Shown: in pieces, positions 1-8,972 of the stretch
Numbering within the stretch: the stretch's first letter is position 1
Layout of the letters: each line of letters begins with the position of its first letter
Assembly (NCBI GenBank): GCA_002709085.1
Contig: PAPR01000060.1
Coordinates: 1 to 49,520 of the forward strand
Origin: Pseudooceanicola sp.
GTDB taxonomy: Bacteria > Pseudomonadota > Alphaproteobacteria > Rhodobacterales > Rhodobacteraceae
DNA length: 49,520 nucleotides
Direction of reading: 5' to 3'
The notes under the pieces: generated by a model
The model's input: the letters and a program-made list of their open reading frames with translations, nothing else
Database searches by the model: none
What the model was told of the DNA's origin: nothing
Program-made: the position numbers and the translations under genes

Positions 1-82
1 GCGCTGTGGTTGGTAAGAATGGATGACATGTTTACTGCTCCGATAGTCTTTTTCTTATCGTGTCATCGGATTTCTTCCGAAA

Positions 83-96
83 ACGGGCCTGCCCGT
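83..96 (-). terminator. weak stem-loop after flgN
   Basis: On the minus strand a 5-bp GC-rich stem (ACGGG/CCCGT, 4-base loop) is followed by three T residues, 44 bases past the flgN stop. It could end the flgI-flgJ-flgN transcript, but the stem is short and the T-run is poor. Bases 1-139 otherwise show no gene. Confidence 0.3.
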
Positions 97-139
97 GGCT
101 CGGAATAAACATGCGGTTTAAGGCGAAAATAAGGAATCC

Positions 140-541
140 TCAGAGAGATTGGTCAAAATGTTGGGAAGCGGAGACACTTTTCGGCCGTTTCTCACCATCC
201 GGGCCATAGGTCCCGGACAGGGAATGACGGTCGCGGATGCGATCCAGTTCATCAATGATCGCGCCGGTGGCCTGCGTCATCTTCTCAAGCAGCACGTGAT
301 CCTGTGCGATCAGGTCGCGCATTTCGACCAGTTTGCTACGCAATTCTGCAGCCTGCGGGTGATCCTCGAGCAAGGCACGCGGCGCGGCAAACGCCTCTTC
401 TACCTCACCCAGAAGGGCGGTCTTTTGCGGATAGATTTCCGTCACCTCGGCCAGACGGCCGCCTGTGATCGCGGCGATTTCATCGCGCAAAAGCCGTGAC
501 AAACGGTCTACAACGGATAGGGCCTGAGCCATCGAAGTCAT
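140..541 (-). CDS. flgN: FlgN-like flagellar export chaperone
   Basis: The 133-residue protein is mostly helical with heptad-like spacing (residues about 5-105) and a polar, disordered tail, as in FlgN family chaperones that hold the hook-associated proteins FlgK and FlgL in the cytoplasm before export. FlgN is typically about 140 residues. Its start codon overlaps the stop of the upstream rod-protein gene by 4 bases (ATGA), so translation is probably coupled. It closes a three-gene set flgI-flgJ-flgN. The assignment rests on size, helical composition and context, because FlgN sequences diverge strongly; another small flagellar coiled-coil protein is possible. Confidence 0.7.
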   Translation of the reverse strand: MTSMAQALSVVDRLSRLLRDEIAAITGGRLAEVTEIYPQKTALLGEVEEAFAAPRALLEDHPQAAELRSKLVEMRDLIAQDHVLLEKMTQATGAIIDELDRIRDRHSLSGTYGPDGEKRPKSVSASQHFDQSL

Positions 542-867
542 GTACGTCCTCCATTCTCTGCCATCGCGGCCCGGTATGCGCCGATGCTGCGTTCCACGCT
601 TTCGGCAATGCCGGTCGAGCCCCGGCTTGCCAGTTCGTCCGCATAGGCCCGTGCCAGGAAACTGCGCCAGGTGTCCTCGGCAAAGCCGCCGTCCATCGTG
701 CCCATGTTAACGGTCTTGAGCATCTCTTCCATGACCTGCGTCAGAAACACGGCTTCGAAATCCCGCGCGGCGGTCTGGGCCGGATCGGGGGTGGCCGCGG
801 GTGTGCGGTTGGCGATCTGAGCCTGCCCCTGCGCCATTGCCAGTGTCACATTGCCTGAAATATCCAT
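538..867 (-). CDS. flgJ: FlgJ-type rod-binding protein (rod domain only)
   Basis: This 109-residue protein matches the N-terminal rod-capping part of FlgJ: a variable start, then a helical segment around residues 33-52 (ARDFEAVFLTQVMEEMLKT) and a helix-turn segment near residues 60-95, the usual Rod-binding pattern. It lacks the C-terminal peptidoglycan hydrolase domain of enterobacterial FlgJ; this single-domain form is the normal one in alphaproteobacteria, so a separate hydrolase must open the wall. It is 8 bases downstream of flgI and overlaps flgN by 4 bases, so the three are almost certainly one transcript. Confidence 0.85.
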   Translation of the reverse strand: MDISGNVTLAMAQGQAQIANRTPAATPDPAQTAARDFEAVFLTQVMEEMLKTVNMGTMDGGFAEDTWRSFLARAYADELASRGSTGIAESVERSIGAYRAAMAENGGRT

Positions 868-875
868 GTCACCCC

Positions 876-1991
876 TCAGATGATTTCCAGATCGGCATGC
901 AGCGCGCCGGCGGCCTTGATGGCCTGAAGGATCGAGATCGTCTGCGACGCGGTCACGCCGATTGCATTCAGTCCGTCAACAAGACGTTGCAGGCTGACGT
1001 CGCCCTCCAGAATGGTGAAATGTGCTTCGGCTTCTTGCACCTCGACCTCGGTCTGCGGCACGACGACCGTGGTGCCGCCGATGGTGATCGGTTCGGGCTG
1101 GCTCACCTGAATATCTTCGCGCACCACCACGGTCAGTCCGCCTTGGGACACGGCAACCTTGTCCACGCGGACGTTGGCCCCGATCACGATCGTGCCGGAG
1201 CGCGCGTCGATCACCACCTTGGCCACGCTGTCAGGCTGCACCATCAGATTTTCGACAGCCGCCATCATTTCCGGCGTATCGCCCTTGTCGTTGGACAGAA
1301 CTTCGATGGTGGTGCTGTCGAGAACCTGCGCAGTGCCACCACCGAGGGATTGGTTGATCTTGTCCGCCACACGGTTCGCCGTGGTGATGTCGGGACTGCG
1401 CAACGCAACCCGGAAAGACCGTAGTGAGGCGAGCCGGAAGTCGATTTCATTCTCCACCGTCGCGCCGTTCTCGATCCGCGCCACCGTGGGCACCCCTTCG
1501 ACGATAGAGGCATTGACCCCCTGCGCCGCGTAGCCCGCAACCGCAATCGGGCCCTGAGCGACGGCGTAAACCTCGCCATCCGCACCGGAAAGGGGCGTCA
1601 CGATCAGCGTCCCGCCTCGCAAGGACGACGCATCCCCGAGCGAAGAGACCACCACATCGATGGTCGATCCCCGCCGTGCAAAGGGCGGCAGCATCGAAGT
1701 AACCATAACGGCGGCGGTGTTCTGCGTGCGCATGTTGGCGTTCTGCAGATTGCCGACTCCGAGGCGTTCCAACATACCCTCAATGCTCTTTTGCGTGAAC
1801 GGGCTGTTACGCAGCGTGTCGCCCGTTCCGTTCAGGCCGACCACAAGTCCGTATCCGACCAGTTGGTTTTCCCGGACACCCTCGAACGAGGCGATATCCT
1901 TGATCCGGACATCGGCGCGCGCCGCGTCAAATACAGGCACGAGGGTGATAATGGTGACAAGGAGCGCTCGGAGGACCTGCATATCCAACAT
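876..1991 (-). CDS. flgI: flagellar P-ring protein FlgI
   Basis: FlgI forms the periplasmic ring around the flagellar rod in the peptidoglycan layer. The 371-residue length is normal. A signal peptide covers residues 1-26, ending ARA before DVRIKDIA, and the family signature VGLNGTGDT is visible at about residues 52-60, followed by SIEGMLERLGV. Upstream lies a 170-base divergent interval shared with the FtcR-like regulator. The first ATG has little Shine-Dalgarno sequence; an in-frame ATG three codons later is possible. FlgA, its assembly chaperone, lies 9 kb away on the other strand rather than adjacent as in many relatives. Confidence 0.97.
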   Translation of the reverse strand: MLDMQVLRALLVTIITLVPVFDAARADVRIKDIASFEGVRENQLVGYGLVVGLNGTGDTLRNSPFTQKSIEGMLERLGVGNLQNANMRTQNTAAVMVTSMLPPFARRGSTIDVVVSSLGDASSLRGGTLIVTPLSGADGEVYAVAQGPIAVAGYAAQGVNASIVEGVPTVARIENGATVENEIDFRLASLRSFRVALRSPDITTANRVADKINQSLGGGTAQVLDSTTIEVLSNDKGDTPEMMAAVENLMVQPDSVAKVVIDARSGTIVIGANVRVDKVAVSQGGLTVVVREDIQVSQPEPITIGGTTVVVPQTEVEVQEAEAHFTILEGDVSLQRLVDGLNAIGVTASQTISILQAIKAAGALHADLEII

Positions 1992-2081
1992 TCTTTATGT
2001 TTGTTGCAAGGATTATTGCCGCAGTTCGGCCACAAACTCAAGAATAGATTGCAACTGTGCAAGTTATAGGGACGTAATTGC

Positions 2082-2111
2082 TTGACGCTCACGCTTCTGT
2101 GTTTCTATCAT
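2082..2111 (+). promoter_or_regulatory. sigma70-like promoter for the FtcR-like gene
   Basis: TTGACG at 2082-2087 and TATCAT at 2106-2111 are separated by 18 bases and lie about 50 bases before the ATG at 2162. Both hexamers are one or two bases from the vegetative consensus. This is a pattern reading only. Confidence 0.45.
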
Positions 2112-2161
2112 GAAAGAAAAAATCAGAGGCCGATCATCAAAAACAAGGATCGGGGAGCAGT

Positions 2162-2875
2162 ATGCATATTTATCTATACGAACCGCGTGCGGATCGTCTT
2201 GACGGTCTCATGGCGGAATTACGGTCAGCCCGAATGCGGCCAGTCCCGATTCAGGCCGCGTTTTTTCGCGGCGAGCTGGGATTGCTGAACCGCAGCGGGC
2301 ATGAAGACAGGCCCTTTCTGCTGGCAGAGAGCCCGGACCTCATAGACCAGATCGCAGCGCTTCGGCGTGCGGGATGTTCCAATCCCATCCTCGTGATGCG
2401 CGATTTCCGCAATTCGCGCGACACTGCCGCGGCACTGGATGCGGGCGCGGATGATGACATCGTCATCCCGGTGAAATCGGTCGAGCTGCGTTCCCGGATC
2501 AATTCGATCACCCGTCGGTCGCACGGTCACGCCGCCGAAAGCGTCAACGTGGGCGAGGTCACGGCCTATTTCGACGGGCGCGATCCGGAGATTTCGGGAC
2601 AGGTGGTCAAGCTTAGCCGGCGCGAACACGCGATTTTCCAGCAACTGGTGCTGAATGCCGGGCGCGTCGTGTCAAAGGCGACGATCTATGACGCGGTCTA
2701 CGGCATGTCCGAAGAGCAGCCCTTCGACAAGGTGATCGACGTCTATATCTGCAAGATCCGCAAGAAGATCGACCAGTCGGCCGCCTCCGGGCATAATTAC
2801 ATCGAGACGGTGCATGGCCGGGGCTATAAATTCGCCGCCGTTGCCGAAACGATGAAGCGCGCCGGCGGGATGTAA
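2162..2875 (+). CDS. FtcR/Rem-like orphan OmpR-family flagellar regulator
   Basis: The 237-residue protein has a receiver-like N-terminus (residues 1-115) and an OmpR/PhoB winged helix (about 125-225) with LSRREHAIFQQLV, the recognition-helix region VIDVYICKIRKKI and the terminal hairpin IETVHGRGYKF. In rhizobia and Brucella the related regulators Rem and FtcR switch on flagellar genes. The beta-strand that normally ends in the phosphoacceptor aspartate reads PFLLAESPDL, with no Asp at the expected place, and the usual KP motif is replaced by IPVKS, so phosphorylation control is doubtful. A GGGGAG Shine-Dalgarno precedes the ATG. It sits alone on the plus strand between flgI and flgL, with no histidine kinase nearby. 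Confidence 0.8.
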   Translation: MHIYLYEPRADRLDGLMAELRSARMRPVPIQAAFFRGELGLLNRSGHEDRPFLLAESPDLIDQIAALRRAGCSNPILVMRDFRNSRDTAAALDAGADDDIVIPVKSVELRSRINSITRRSHGHAAESVNVGEVTAYFDGRDPEISGQVVKLSRREHAIFQQLVLNAGRVVSKATIYDAVYGMSEEQPFDKVIDVYICKIRKKIDQSAASGHNYIETVHGRGYKFAAVAETMKRAGGM

Positions 2876-2893
2876 CCCCGCCAGCCGCGAAAT

Positions 2894-3973
2894 CTATCGC
2901 ATGAAGTTCAGGAACGACAGCTCCGACAGCCGCGCGGTCACCGCGTAACTGGCCTGAAGCTGTGTCTGGGCCGAGGTGAGCCGCGTCGCCGCCTCGTATG
3001 GATCGACGGTTTCCAGCGAACTGATATGAAGTGACAGAATCTCGCGCTTTGCGCTTAGTCGATCATTCGCATCCTCGACAAGCTTTTGCATCGACCCGGT
3101 CCGGGCTTCGGAGGCCAGAACCGCGTTAACGCCAGACCCGAGTGCGCCGGCCGCAGCGCCGACCCAGCTTTCATAGGCGTCAGCGTCCGTAATTTCCGCC
3201 GGATCGGTCGAGGCGAGCATCGCCAGCCCGCGCATCATGTCGCGGAACCCCGGATCATTTGCCTGTACGCCATAGCTGATGTCGAGATTATCATCGATCG
3301 TCGCGTTCAGGCGCGGGTTCGTCGCGCCGCCGCTCTGCAATGGCGTGCCGTTAAAGAACGTATCCTCGTAACCCGTCGCGGGATCACTCGGGGTGCCGTT
3401 AAAAATCGCGTCGATCTCAGCCAATTTGGCCGCGGCATCCGCGCCGCTGGTGAGACCGCCGCCGACGAGGCCCGACATCACATCCGAAGGGCTCAGCCCC
3501 GTCGTGCCGTCAACCTGGTTCCAGCTATTCATCGGACTGCGGTCGCTGTCGACCCCGCCGAACATGGACTTGCCGTTATAGCTGGTATTCAGAAAGGAGA
3601 CGATGGTGTCATAGGCGTCGCGCGCCGTCTCTTGCAGAAATTTCGGATCCGCAGAGCTGGCATCGGTGTTGGTTATCGCCATAGTCAGCACATCTTGCGC
3701 CGCCTCGCGTACATTGCCAAGCGTCGTGGCCATCAGGTCGAGACGGTTCTGCAACAGGGTGTTGGATTCGATCTGCCCCTCGGTCCGGTCATAGACGGTG
3801 CGGGTGTTCAACGCCTCGATTGAGCGTGACCCGAGCGCGGCAAAGGGATCCGCGTGTCGGCCCGTCGCGACCTCCTGTTCGGCGCGAAGCATCAGCTGCA
3901 TCGTCTCATTCGTGGTGCGCTGGCGGGACATAAGGCCCTGAAGGGTCGAGACGGTCTGTACAAAGGAAATCAT
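2894..3973 (-). CDS. flgL: hook-filament junction protein FlgL
   Basis: FlgL (HAP3) joins the hook cap region to the flagellin filament. The 359-residue protein has the flagellin-like N-terminal helix (ISFVQTVSTLQGLMSRQ, then a heptad run to about residue 140) and C-terminal helix (SAQTQLQASYAVTARLSELS, about residues 330-355), with a variable Gly/Asp-rich middle, as expected for secreted axial proteins; there is no signal peptide. It follows flgK by 11 bases in the flgE-flgK-flgL operon and its 3 prime end converges on the FtcR-like gene with an 18-base gap and no clear terminator. Confidence 0.92.
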   Translation of the reverse strand: MISFVQTVSTLQGLMSRQRTTNETMQLMLRAEQEVATGRHADPFAALGSRSIEALNTRTVYDRTEGQIESNTLLQNRLDLMATTLGNVREAAQDVLTMAITNTDASSADPKFLQETARDAYDTIVSFLNTSYNGKSMFGGVDSDRSPMNSWNQVDGTTGLSPSDVMSGLVGGGLTSGADAAAKLAEIDAIFNGTPSDPATGYEDTFFNGTPLQSGGATNPRLNATIDDNLDISYGVQANDPGFRDMMRGLAMLASTDPAEITDADAYESWVGAAAGALGSGVNAVLASEARTGSMQKLVEDANDRLSAKREILSLHISSLETVDPYEAATRLTSAQTQLQASYAVTARLSELSFLNFMR

Positions 3974-3984
3974 TCTTTAGCCTC

Positions 3985-5397
3985 TCAAACCATGTTCAGG
4001 AGTGTATCGATCATCTCGGACGCGACCCGCAGGACCTGCGAGTTCGCGTTATAGGATTGCTCGATCATCTGAAGGTTTTGCAGTTCGGTATCGATGTTCA
4101 CGCCTCGCGCGTTCAGGCGGCTGGCGCGATAGGTCTCGGAACTCGCCGTCAGCGCGCTCAGCGAACTTTCGGCGGCGACGCGGCGGCTCTGCTGTGCAGT
4201 GAATACGCCGTTGACGAATTCGCTCATGGTGCCGCTGCTGCCCTGCCCGGCCTGCGGGTCAAAGGAAACCGCGGCGGAAAAGAAATCGAGGAAGGCACGA
4301 ACCTGCGTGCTGTCCGAGGCTGCTCCGGGAGTGGTTGCCCCCAACCCGTCGCGCAGGCGGGTCAATTCGCCTCCTTTGGCCGGATCGATTGCCTCGTTCA
4401 CCGCGATGCGGCCGGCCAATCCGGGCGATACCGTCGCGCCGAGCGCGGAGCCGGCGTTGGTGAACAACCCGGCCTCTCCCGCGGCGAGGCTGGCATCGCT
4501 ATCCTCGAACCCTTCGATCAGGGAGCGCGCGATCTCGTCCAGCTCAAGCTGGGACTGCGGCACGGTTTCGAGCGCCAATTGCAGATGACCGGCCAGTGAT
4601 CCCTGTTCTGAGCCGCGCCGCCCCGTCGTACCGGGGGTGACATTCTCGTCGCCCGAGGTCAGCGTTCCGGTGGCGCGATCAAACGCCAGCTCGTTCACAT
4701 AGCCCGCGACCACCAGCGTCTGACCGCCCGAACTGTTGACCGTCGCCTGCCCGACATTGTCGTAGCGAACCTCGATCTGCATGACGCTCGCCAGTTTGTC
4801 CAATTCTTCGGATCGCCGGTCTTGCAGCCCCGCGTAAGTGGCGGAGCCTTCGGGAACCGTGCCGATGTCTGCGTTGATCCGTGCGATTTCCGCCATGGCG
4901 GTGTTCGCGGTCTCTATATCCGCCGCGATTCCTGTGAGTGCGGTTTTTTGAACCTGGCTCAATGCGGCGTTGGCCGAACGGAGAGATGCGGCCAGCGCCT
5001 TGGCCGACAACATCACCTCTTGCTGCATGCTGGTGTCGCCGGGATCGTTCGCCATCAGGCCCAAATCGTTCTGAAAGGCAGACATCAGGTTCGGGATGCT
5101 TGTCTCACTATCCAGCGTGCCGATCTGGGACGAATAGACGCCAAGCGCGTTGGCGATGGCGTTCTGTTTCGCGGCGTAGGACAGCTCCGTTCTAAACAGC
5201 GCGTCCATCGTGTTATCCATTGCGCGCGAAACGCCGACGACCGAAACGCCGCCCCCGACACCTTCGGTGACCTGAAGCGACCGGCGCGCGTAGTTCTCGT
5301 CCTGCGCGTTGGCGATATTGCCCGACACGATCTCGGCGCGCTGCGCGGCGGCGGTCAGACCGGATCGGCTGGATAGGATGGCGGAAATGATGCTCAT
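3985..5397 (-). CDS. flgK: hook-associated protein 1 FlgK
   Basis: FlgK (HAP1) sits directly on the hook and carries FlgL. The 470-residue protein begins with the axial-protein signature SRSGLTAAAQRAEIVSGNIAN and ends with NLQMIEQSYNANSQVLRVAS-type sequence, the two conserved helical ends of rod/hook/HAP proteins. A long variable middle is Gly/Ser/Thr-rich. There is no signal peptide; export is by the flagellar type III apparatus. It lies between flgE and flgL. Confidence 0.95.
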   Translation of the reverse strand: MSIISAILSSRSGLTAAAQRAEIVSGNIANAQDENYARRSLQVTEGVGGGVSVVGVSRAMDNTMDALFRTELSYAAKQNAIANALGVYSSQIGTLDSETSIPNLMSAFQNDLGLMANDPGDTSMQQEVMLSAKALAASLRSANAALSQVQKTALTGIAADIETANTAMAEIARINADIGTVPEGSATYAGLQDRRSEELDKLASVMQIEVRYDNVGQATVNSSGGQTLVVAGYVNELAFDRATGTLTSGDENVTPGTTGRRGSEQGSLAGHLQLALETVPQSQLELDEIARSLIEGFEDSDASLAAGEAGLFTNAGSALGATVSPGLAGRIAVNEAIDPAKGGELTRLRDGLGATTPGAASDSTQVRAFLDFFSAAVSFDPQAGQGSSGTMSEFVNGVFTAQQSRRVAAESSLSALTASSETYRASRLNARGVNIDTELQNLQMIEQSYNANSQVLRVASEMIDTLLNMV

Positions 5398-5427
5398 GAT
5401 AGGGGTGTCCCTTGCGATCGTAGGGGA

Positions 5428-5450
5428 CCCGCCGGATCAGCTCCGGCGGG
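5428..5450 (-). other. stem-loop in the flgE-flgK interval
   Basis: A perfect 9-bp stem (CCCGCCGGA/TCCGGCGGG) with a 5-base loop lies in the 65-base gap between flgE and flgK. There is no T-run on either strand, so it is more likely an mRNA-processing or stability element, or a partial attenuator raising FlgE over FlgK, than a full terminator. Confidence 0.5.
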
Positions 5451-5462
5451 GAAAGGTCACGA

Positions 5463-6779
5463 TCAGCGCTTCAGCCGGACAGTCTCGTCCAGCATCTCGT
5501 CCGCCGTGGTGATGATCTTGGCGTTGGACGAGAAAGCCCGCTGTTTCTGGATCAGCTCGGTCAGTTCCTGCGCGATATCGACATTGGAGCTCTCGATCGC
5601 GCCGCCGGTGATCTCGCCCGTGGCGCCAGTCCCCGCTTCAGCCAGCGTAAAGGACCCGGAGTCCTCGCCGACCAAGAACGTGGAGTTGTCCGAGGTGATC
5701 AGACCGTTCGGGTTGGCCACGGTGGCCAGTGGAATCTGGAACAGCGCACGGCGCATACCGTTGTCAAAGATGCCAAAGACCGTTCCTTCGGCGCTGATCT
5801 CAGCCCGCGCCAGGGTGCCCGATTGCGTCCCGTCCGCATTCCCCACCAGCGGCACATAGGCGCCCGAGAACTGGCTGAGCCCGCCGAATGAGTTGGGCGC
5901 GCCCATGTCCACGGAAATCACCTGGGGTGTTGTACCGTTGTTGACGGTAATCGTCGCCTGTCCGGTCGCCGTGTCGAACGAGAAGGCCGCCGGGGCGGTC
6001 GCCGTACTGGACACGCCGGAGAAGGATTTCGGCGTCCCGGCGAGAGGGCCGGAATCGTTGAAGCTGGCCGTCAATTCACCGTAGGTATTGCCCTTGGAAT
6101 CACTGACTGCGAGAGTCCATTCGTTGGCCGTGCTGGAGGGCTGCCATGAAAACTGCAACCGCTCCGCCGCGCCGAGTGGTGTGAAATACTCGATGGACGA
6201 GACAAAGGGATCGCCCGGCGTCGCCAGCCCGCTTTCCTGCGATGGCAGGTTCCCGGCCAGCGTCATCTTGGACGTTGGGTTGCCGGCCACCGACATGTCG
6301 GCGATGCGCACGCTTTGCAGCCCGGAGTATTGGTTGCGGTCCACAACGCCGAGAGAGCCGGTTTCATCATAGGGGAAACCCGACAGGTAATAGCCGGCAG
6401 AGTTGCGCAGATAGCCCTCGCTATCGGGCTGGAAATCGCCCGCGCGCGTCAGGTAGTGGTCCATCTCTTCGCTGGTTTTGCCCGCGTCCACGCCCCGCGT
6501 CACAGCAAAGAACCCGTTGCCGCTGATGGCGAGGTTGGTGGCATTGCCAGTTGCCAGCAAGGTGCCCTCCTTGCCGTTTTCATGCGTGACCTCGGCGCGC
6601 ACGCCAGACCCTTCCTGCATGCCCGACGGCACACCGGAACCCGCCGTCAGCATCTGCGCAAAGCTGCGCCGGAACCCGTAAGTGTCCGAATTGGCGATGT
6701 TATAGGAAATTCGCGATACTGCCGTGGAGTTGGCCATAAGCCCACTGACTCCAGACATCATTGCCTGTGAAATGCTCAT
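5463..6779 (-). CDS. flgE: flagellar hook protein FlgE
   Basis: FlgE polymerises into the hook. The 438-residue protein starts MSISQAMMSGVSGLMANS and continues with NIANSDTYGFRRSFA, the conserved axial-protein N-terminus, has the hook motif NLAISGNGFFAV near residue 82, and ends with NVDIAQELTELIQKQRAFSSNAKII plus TADEMLDETVRLKR-type C-terminal helix (read here in two pieces). It is the first gene of flgE-flgK-flgL. The 197 bases upstream are AT-richer than the surroundings and hold a CtrA-like half site (see the separate entry). Confidence 0.96.
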   Translation of the reverse strand: MSISQAMMSGVSGLMANSTAVSRISYNIANSDTYGFRRSFAQMLTAGSGVPSGMQEGSGVRAEVTHENGKEGTLLATGNATNLAISGNGFFAVTRGVDAGKTSEEMDHYLTRAGDFQPDSEGYLRNSAGYYLSGFPYDETGSLGVVDRNQYSGLQSVRIADMSVAGNPTSKMTLAGNLPSQESGLATPGDPFVSSIEYFTPLGAAERLQFSWQPSSTANEWTLAVSDSKGNTYGELTASFNDSGPLAGTPKSFSGVSSTATAPAAFSFDTATGQATITVNNGTTPQVISVDMGAPNSFGGLSQFSGAYVPLVGNADGTQSGTLARAEISAEGTVFGIFDNGMRRALFQIPLATVANPNGLITSDNSTFLVGEDSGSFTLAEAGTGATGEITGGAIESSNVDIAQELTELIQKQRAFSSNAKIITTADEMLDETVRLKR

Positions 6780-6841
6780 TATTGCCCCCGATTTTTTATT
6801 GGGTTTGCTTTTTGCCTCGTAGTCTATTTAGGCAGGGGACT

Positions 6842-6856
6842 TTTCATTTAGGTTAA
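6842..6856 (-). promoter_or_regulatory. CtrA-like half-site upstream of flgE
   Basis: On the minus strand TTAA is followed by 7 bases and then GAAA, a half-preserved form of the CtrA box TTAA-N7-TTAA. It lies about 65-75 bases before the flgE ATG. CtrA is an established regulator of motility in Rhodobacterales, but one half-site can occur by chance. Confidence 0.3.
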
Positions 6857-6976
6857 AGAATTACGATTTTTCGAGGTCTGCTCTGTTTGCCCCGATCTTC
6901 GCAATTCATGCGCCTGACCTTGTCCTGCCAGATCGCGGCATGGCCAAGCCATGTGCAACCCAAGACAAGCGTAGCA

Positions 6977-8854
6977 CTAATTCGTGCCCGGCGCCACGGT
7001 TTCGATGTTCTCCAGCGCTCGTGCGGCGCTGTTCATCCGAAGCGTGGCCGTGTCTGAGCGCAGCGGCCACAGGGCGGCGGCCGGATCCACCAGCCCTTCG
7101 GCAATCTCGCTCCATTGCGGGATGCCGGTCAGTTCGGGAAATGCTTTGGTCAGCGTCGTGGTGGTCGCAAGATCATTGTTGCGATAGGCCGACAACAGCA
7201 ACTGGATGGCATCCTCAAAGGGCAGCTCCTGCCCCATCTGGTCCCACACCTGTTCGTAGGTCGCCTGCGCATTGGCCCAGTCGCCCCGGTCGAAATAGGC
7301 CCCTGCCTTGATTGTCAAGAAGGACACTTTGGGGTTTGCGATGCTGGTTTCCAGCACAGCCGCGCTTTGCCCGGTTTCAGCGTAGAGCCGCGCGAGGAGT
7401 TCGGAGCGTTCATCCTGCAGCTCTGACGCGCGCGAGAGCATCGGCTCGCGCAGCACCGCGAGCGCGCCGTCGAACTGACCGCCCATGGTCAGGCTGCGAG
7501 CCTGTTTCAGGCGCAACTCGTCCAGCCGCTCGTCATCCACCTCGGCGAGACCGAGGTCCCGCGCCACGGCGAGGTAATCGTGCACCGCCTCGAACTCCTG
7601 CGCGGCGACCAGCGTGGATCCGACAGACAGGAAGCGGTTCGCGAAGCGCTCCGCCTGTGCGTCGAAGCCGACCTCGAAACGAAAGTCGGGCGCGATGCGA
7701 CGGTGTGCCCGGAGGAATTCAGAAAGAGGCATTTTGCCGGTCGCGCCGTCGTCGTAAATCTCGGCGATCAGCGCGCGTGATTTTTGCCGCACCAGCGTCG
7801 TCTCCGGCCGATCGGGATAGCGGTCAATGATCGCCCCAAAGGTCACCAGCGCGGCCACTGGGTCCCCGTCTGCCTGATCCAGTGAGGCGAGGTCGTTCAG
7901 CACCGCCAGCGCGTAGTCGTCACCGCGCCAGATGTTGGTCTCGCGCTCCAGGAGGTTCCGCGCCTCGGGCACCGTCAGCAGATCGTTGCGCAGCCCGAGC
8001 GATACGATGGCCGTGCGGGCACGGTGCCCGAACAGGTCGTGATGCTCTGACGCAAGAACGTAGCTGTCGAATGCCGAGAGGATGTCCTCTCCAGCCTCCG
8101 CCGCGCGCCCGAGGAGATAGCGAAAGGCGCTGCCCTCCGTCAGGTCTGCATGGTCACGGAATTTCAGCGCGAGGTCCCGCGCGACGCGCCATTGCTCGGT
8201 CACGATTGCGGCTTCCAGCAGACCGGGCAGAACGGCAGCTTGATAGGCGGCGGGAAGTCGGTTCATCCGGTCACGCACGACGGGAAGCAGCGCCGACGCC
8301 TCACGGAAACGCCCGCCCTGCGTCGCGGCGATCCCTTTGAACAGGGCCTGATCCGGCCATTCAGCGTAATCCGGCCCCAGCATCATCTGTGCCCGATCGG
8401 TCAGCGGCAGGCCACGGGGATCAATCAACCCAAGGGCCAGCTCCATCGTGTCGCGGCGCATGACGTGGGTTTCGCTCAGCGTCGCCTCGTCCAGTCCCTT
8501 GAGATAGGACAAACCCTCGGGGGCCAGGGCGTGACGATAATATAGGCGACTGAGGCCGAGCAGCGCATCCGAGGTCGCCGCGCTCATCCCCCATTGCGCC
8601 GAGGCTTTGCCGAGCGAGGCGCTCAGCGTCTCCATCAACGCGCGGCGTTCGTCGAGGAAAGGCGCCATGCCGGTGCGTGGCTGGTAGAGCATCTGTGCCG
8701 GAATGCTCCAGTCCGCGCTGGACTGCATGGCCTGGGTGACGCGCGCCACACCACTCGACACTCCGCCAAAACGGGGCGGAGACGTCTCTGCGCTGATCGG
8801 ACTAGCAAGAACTGTGCCGATCAGGCAAAAGGATATGCAAAGATAGGTGCGCAA
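6977..8854 (-). CDS. exported helical-repeat (TPR-like) protein of unknown function in the flagellar cluster
   Basis: I do not recognise a named family. The 625-residue protein begins with a clear Sec signal peptide (residues 1-22, ending SAE) and is almost entirely alpha-helical, with repeated Ala/Leu-rich pairs of helices resembling degenerate TPRs (for example around residues 180-290, 330-400 and 480-560). It therefore probably acts in the periplasm as a scaffold. It stands alone on the minus strand, divergent from flgF with a 118-base shared promoter region, and 197 bases before flgE. Its place suggests a role in the periplasmic part of flagellar assembly or motor function, comparable in position and topology (not demonstrably in sequence) to periplasmic motility proteins such as MotC of rhizobia. 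Confidence 0.75.
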   Translation of the reverse strand: MRTYLCISFCLIGTVLASPISAETSPPRFGGVSSGVARVTQAMQSSADWSIPAQMLYQPRTGMAPFLDERRALMETLSASLGKASAQWGMSAATSDALLGLSRLYYRHALAPEGLSYLKGLDEATLSETHVMRRDTMELALGLIDPRGLPLTDRAQMMLGPDYAEWPDQALFKGIAATQGGRFREASALLPVVRDRMNRLPAAYQAAVLPGLLEAAIVTEQWRVARDLALKFRDHADLTEGSAFRYLLGRAAEAGEDILSAFDSYVLASEHHDLFGHRARTAIVSLGLRNDLLTVPEARNLLERETNIWRGDDYALAVLNDLASLDQADGDPVAALVTFGAIIDRYPDRPETTLVRQKSRALIAEIYDDGATGKMPLSEFLRAHRRIAPDFRFEVGFDAQAERFANRFLSVGSTLVAAQEFEAVHDYLAVARDLGLAEVDDERLDELRLKQARSLTMGGQFDGALAVLREPMLSRASELQDERSELLARLYAETGQSAAVLETSIANPKVSFLTIKAGAYFDRGDWANAQATYEQVWDQMGQELPFEDAIQLLLSAYRNNDLATTTTLTKAFPELTGIPQWSEIAEGLVDPAAALWPLRSDTATLRMNSAARALENIETVAPGTN

Positions 8855-8972
8855 TTCTTGACTTCAGTTCTTGGAGGTGCTTCTATCTTTCCAAGAAAAA
8901 CGCCGCTTCTGCAAGAAAAGAAAATGGATAAGCGGTCAGAAATCGGTTGGGACTGGGCAGAGGACCACAGGA

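Noticed and set aside
8855-8972. sigma70 promoter TTGACT...TATCTT upstream of flgF
   Set aside because: The spacer is 20 bases, too long for a confident call.
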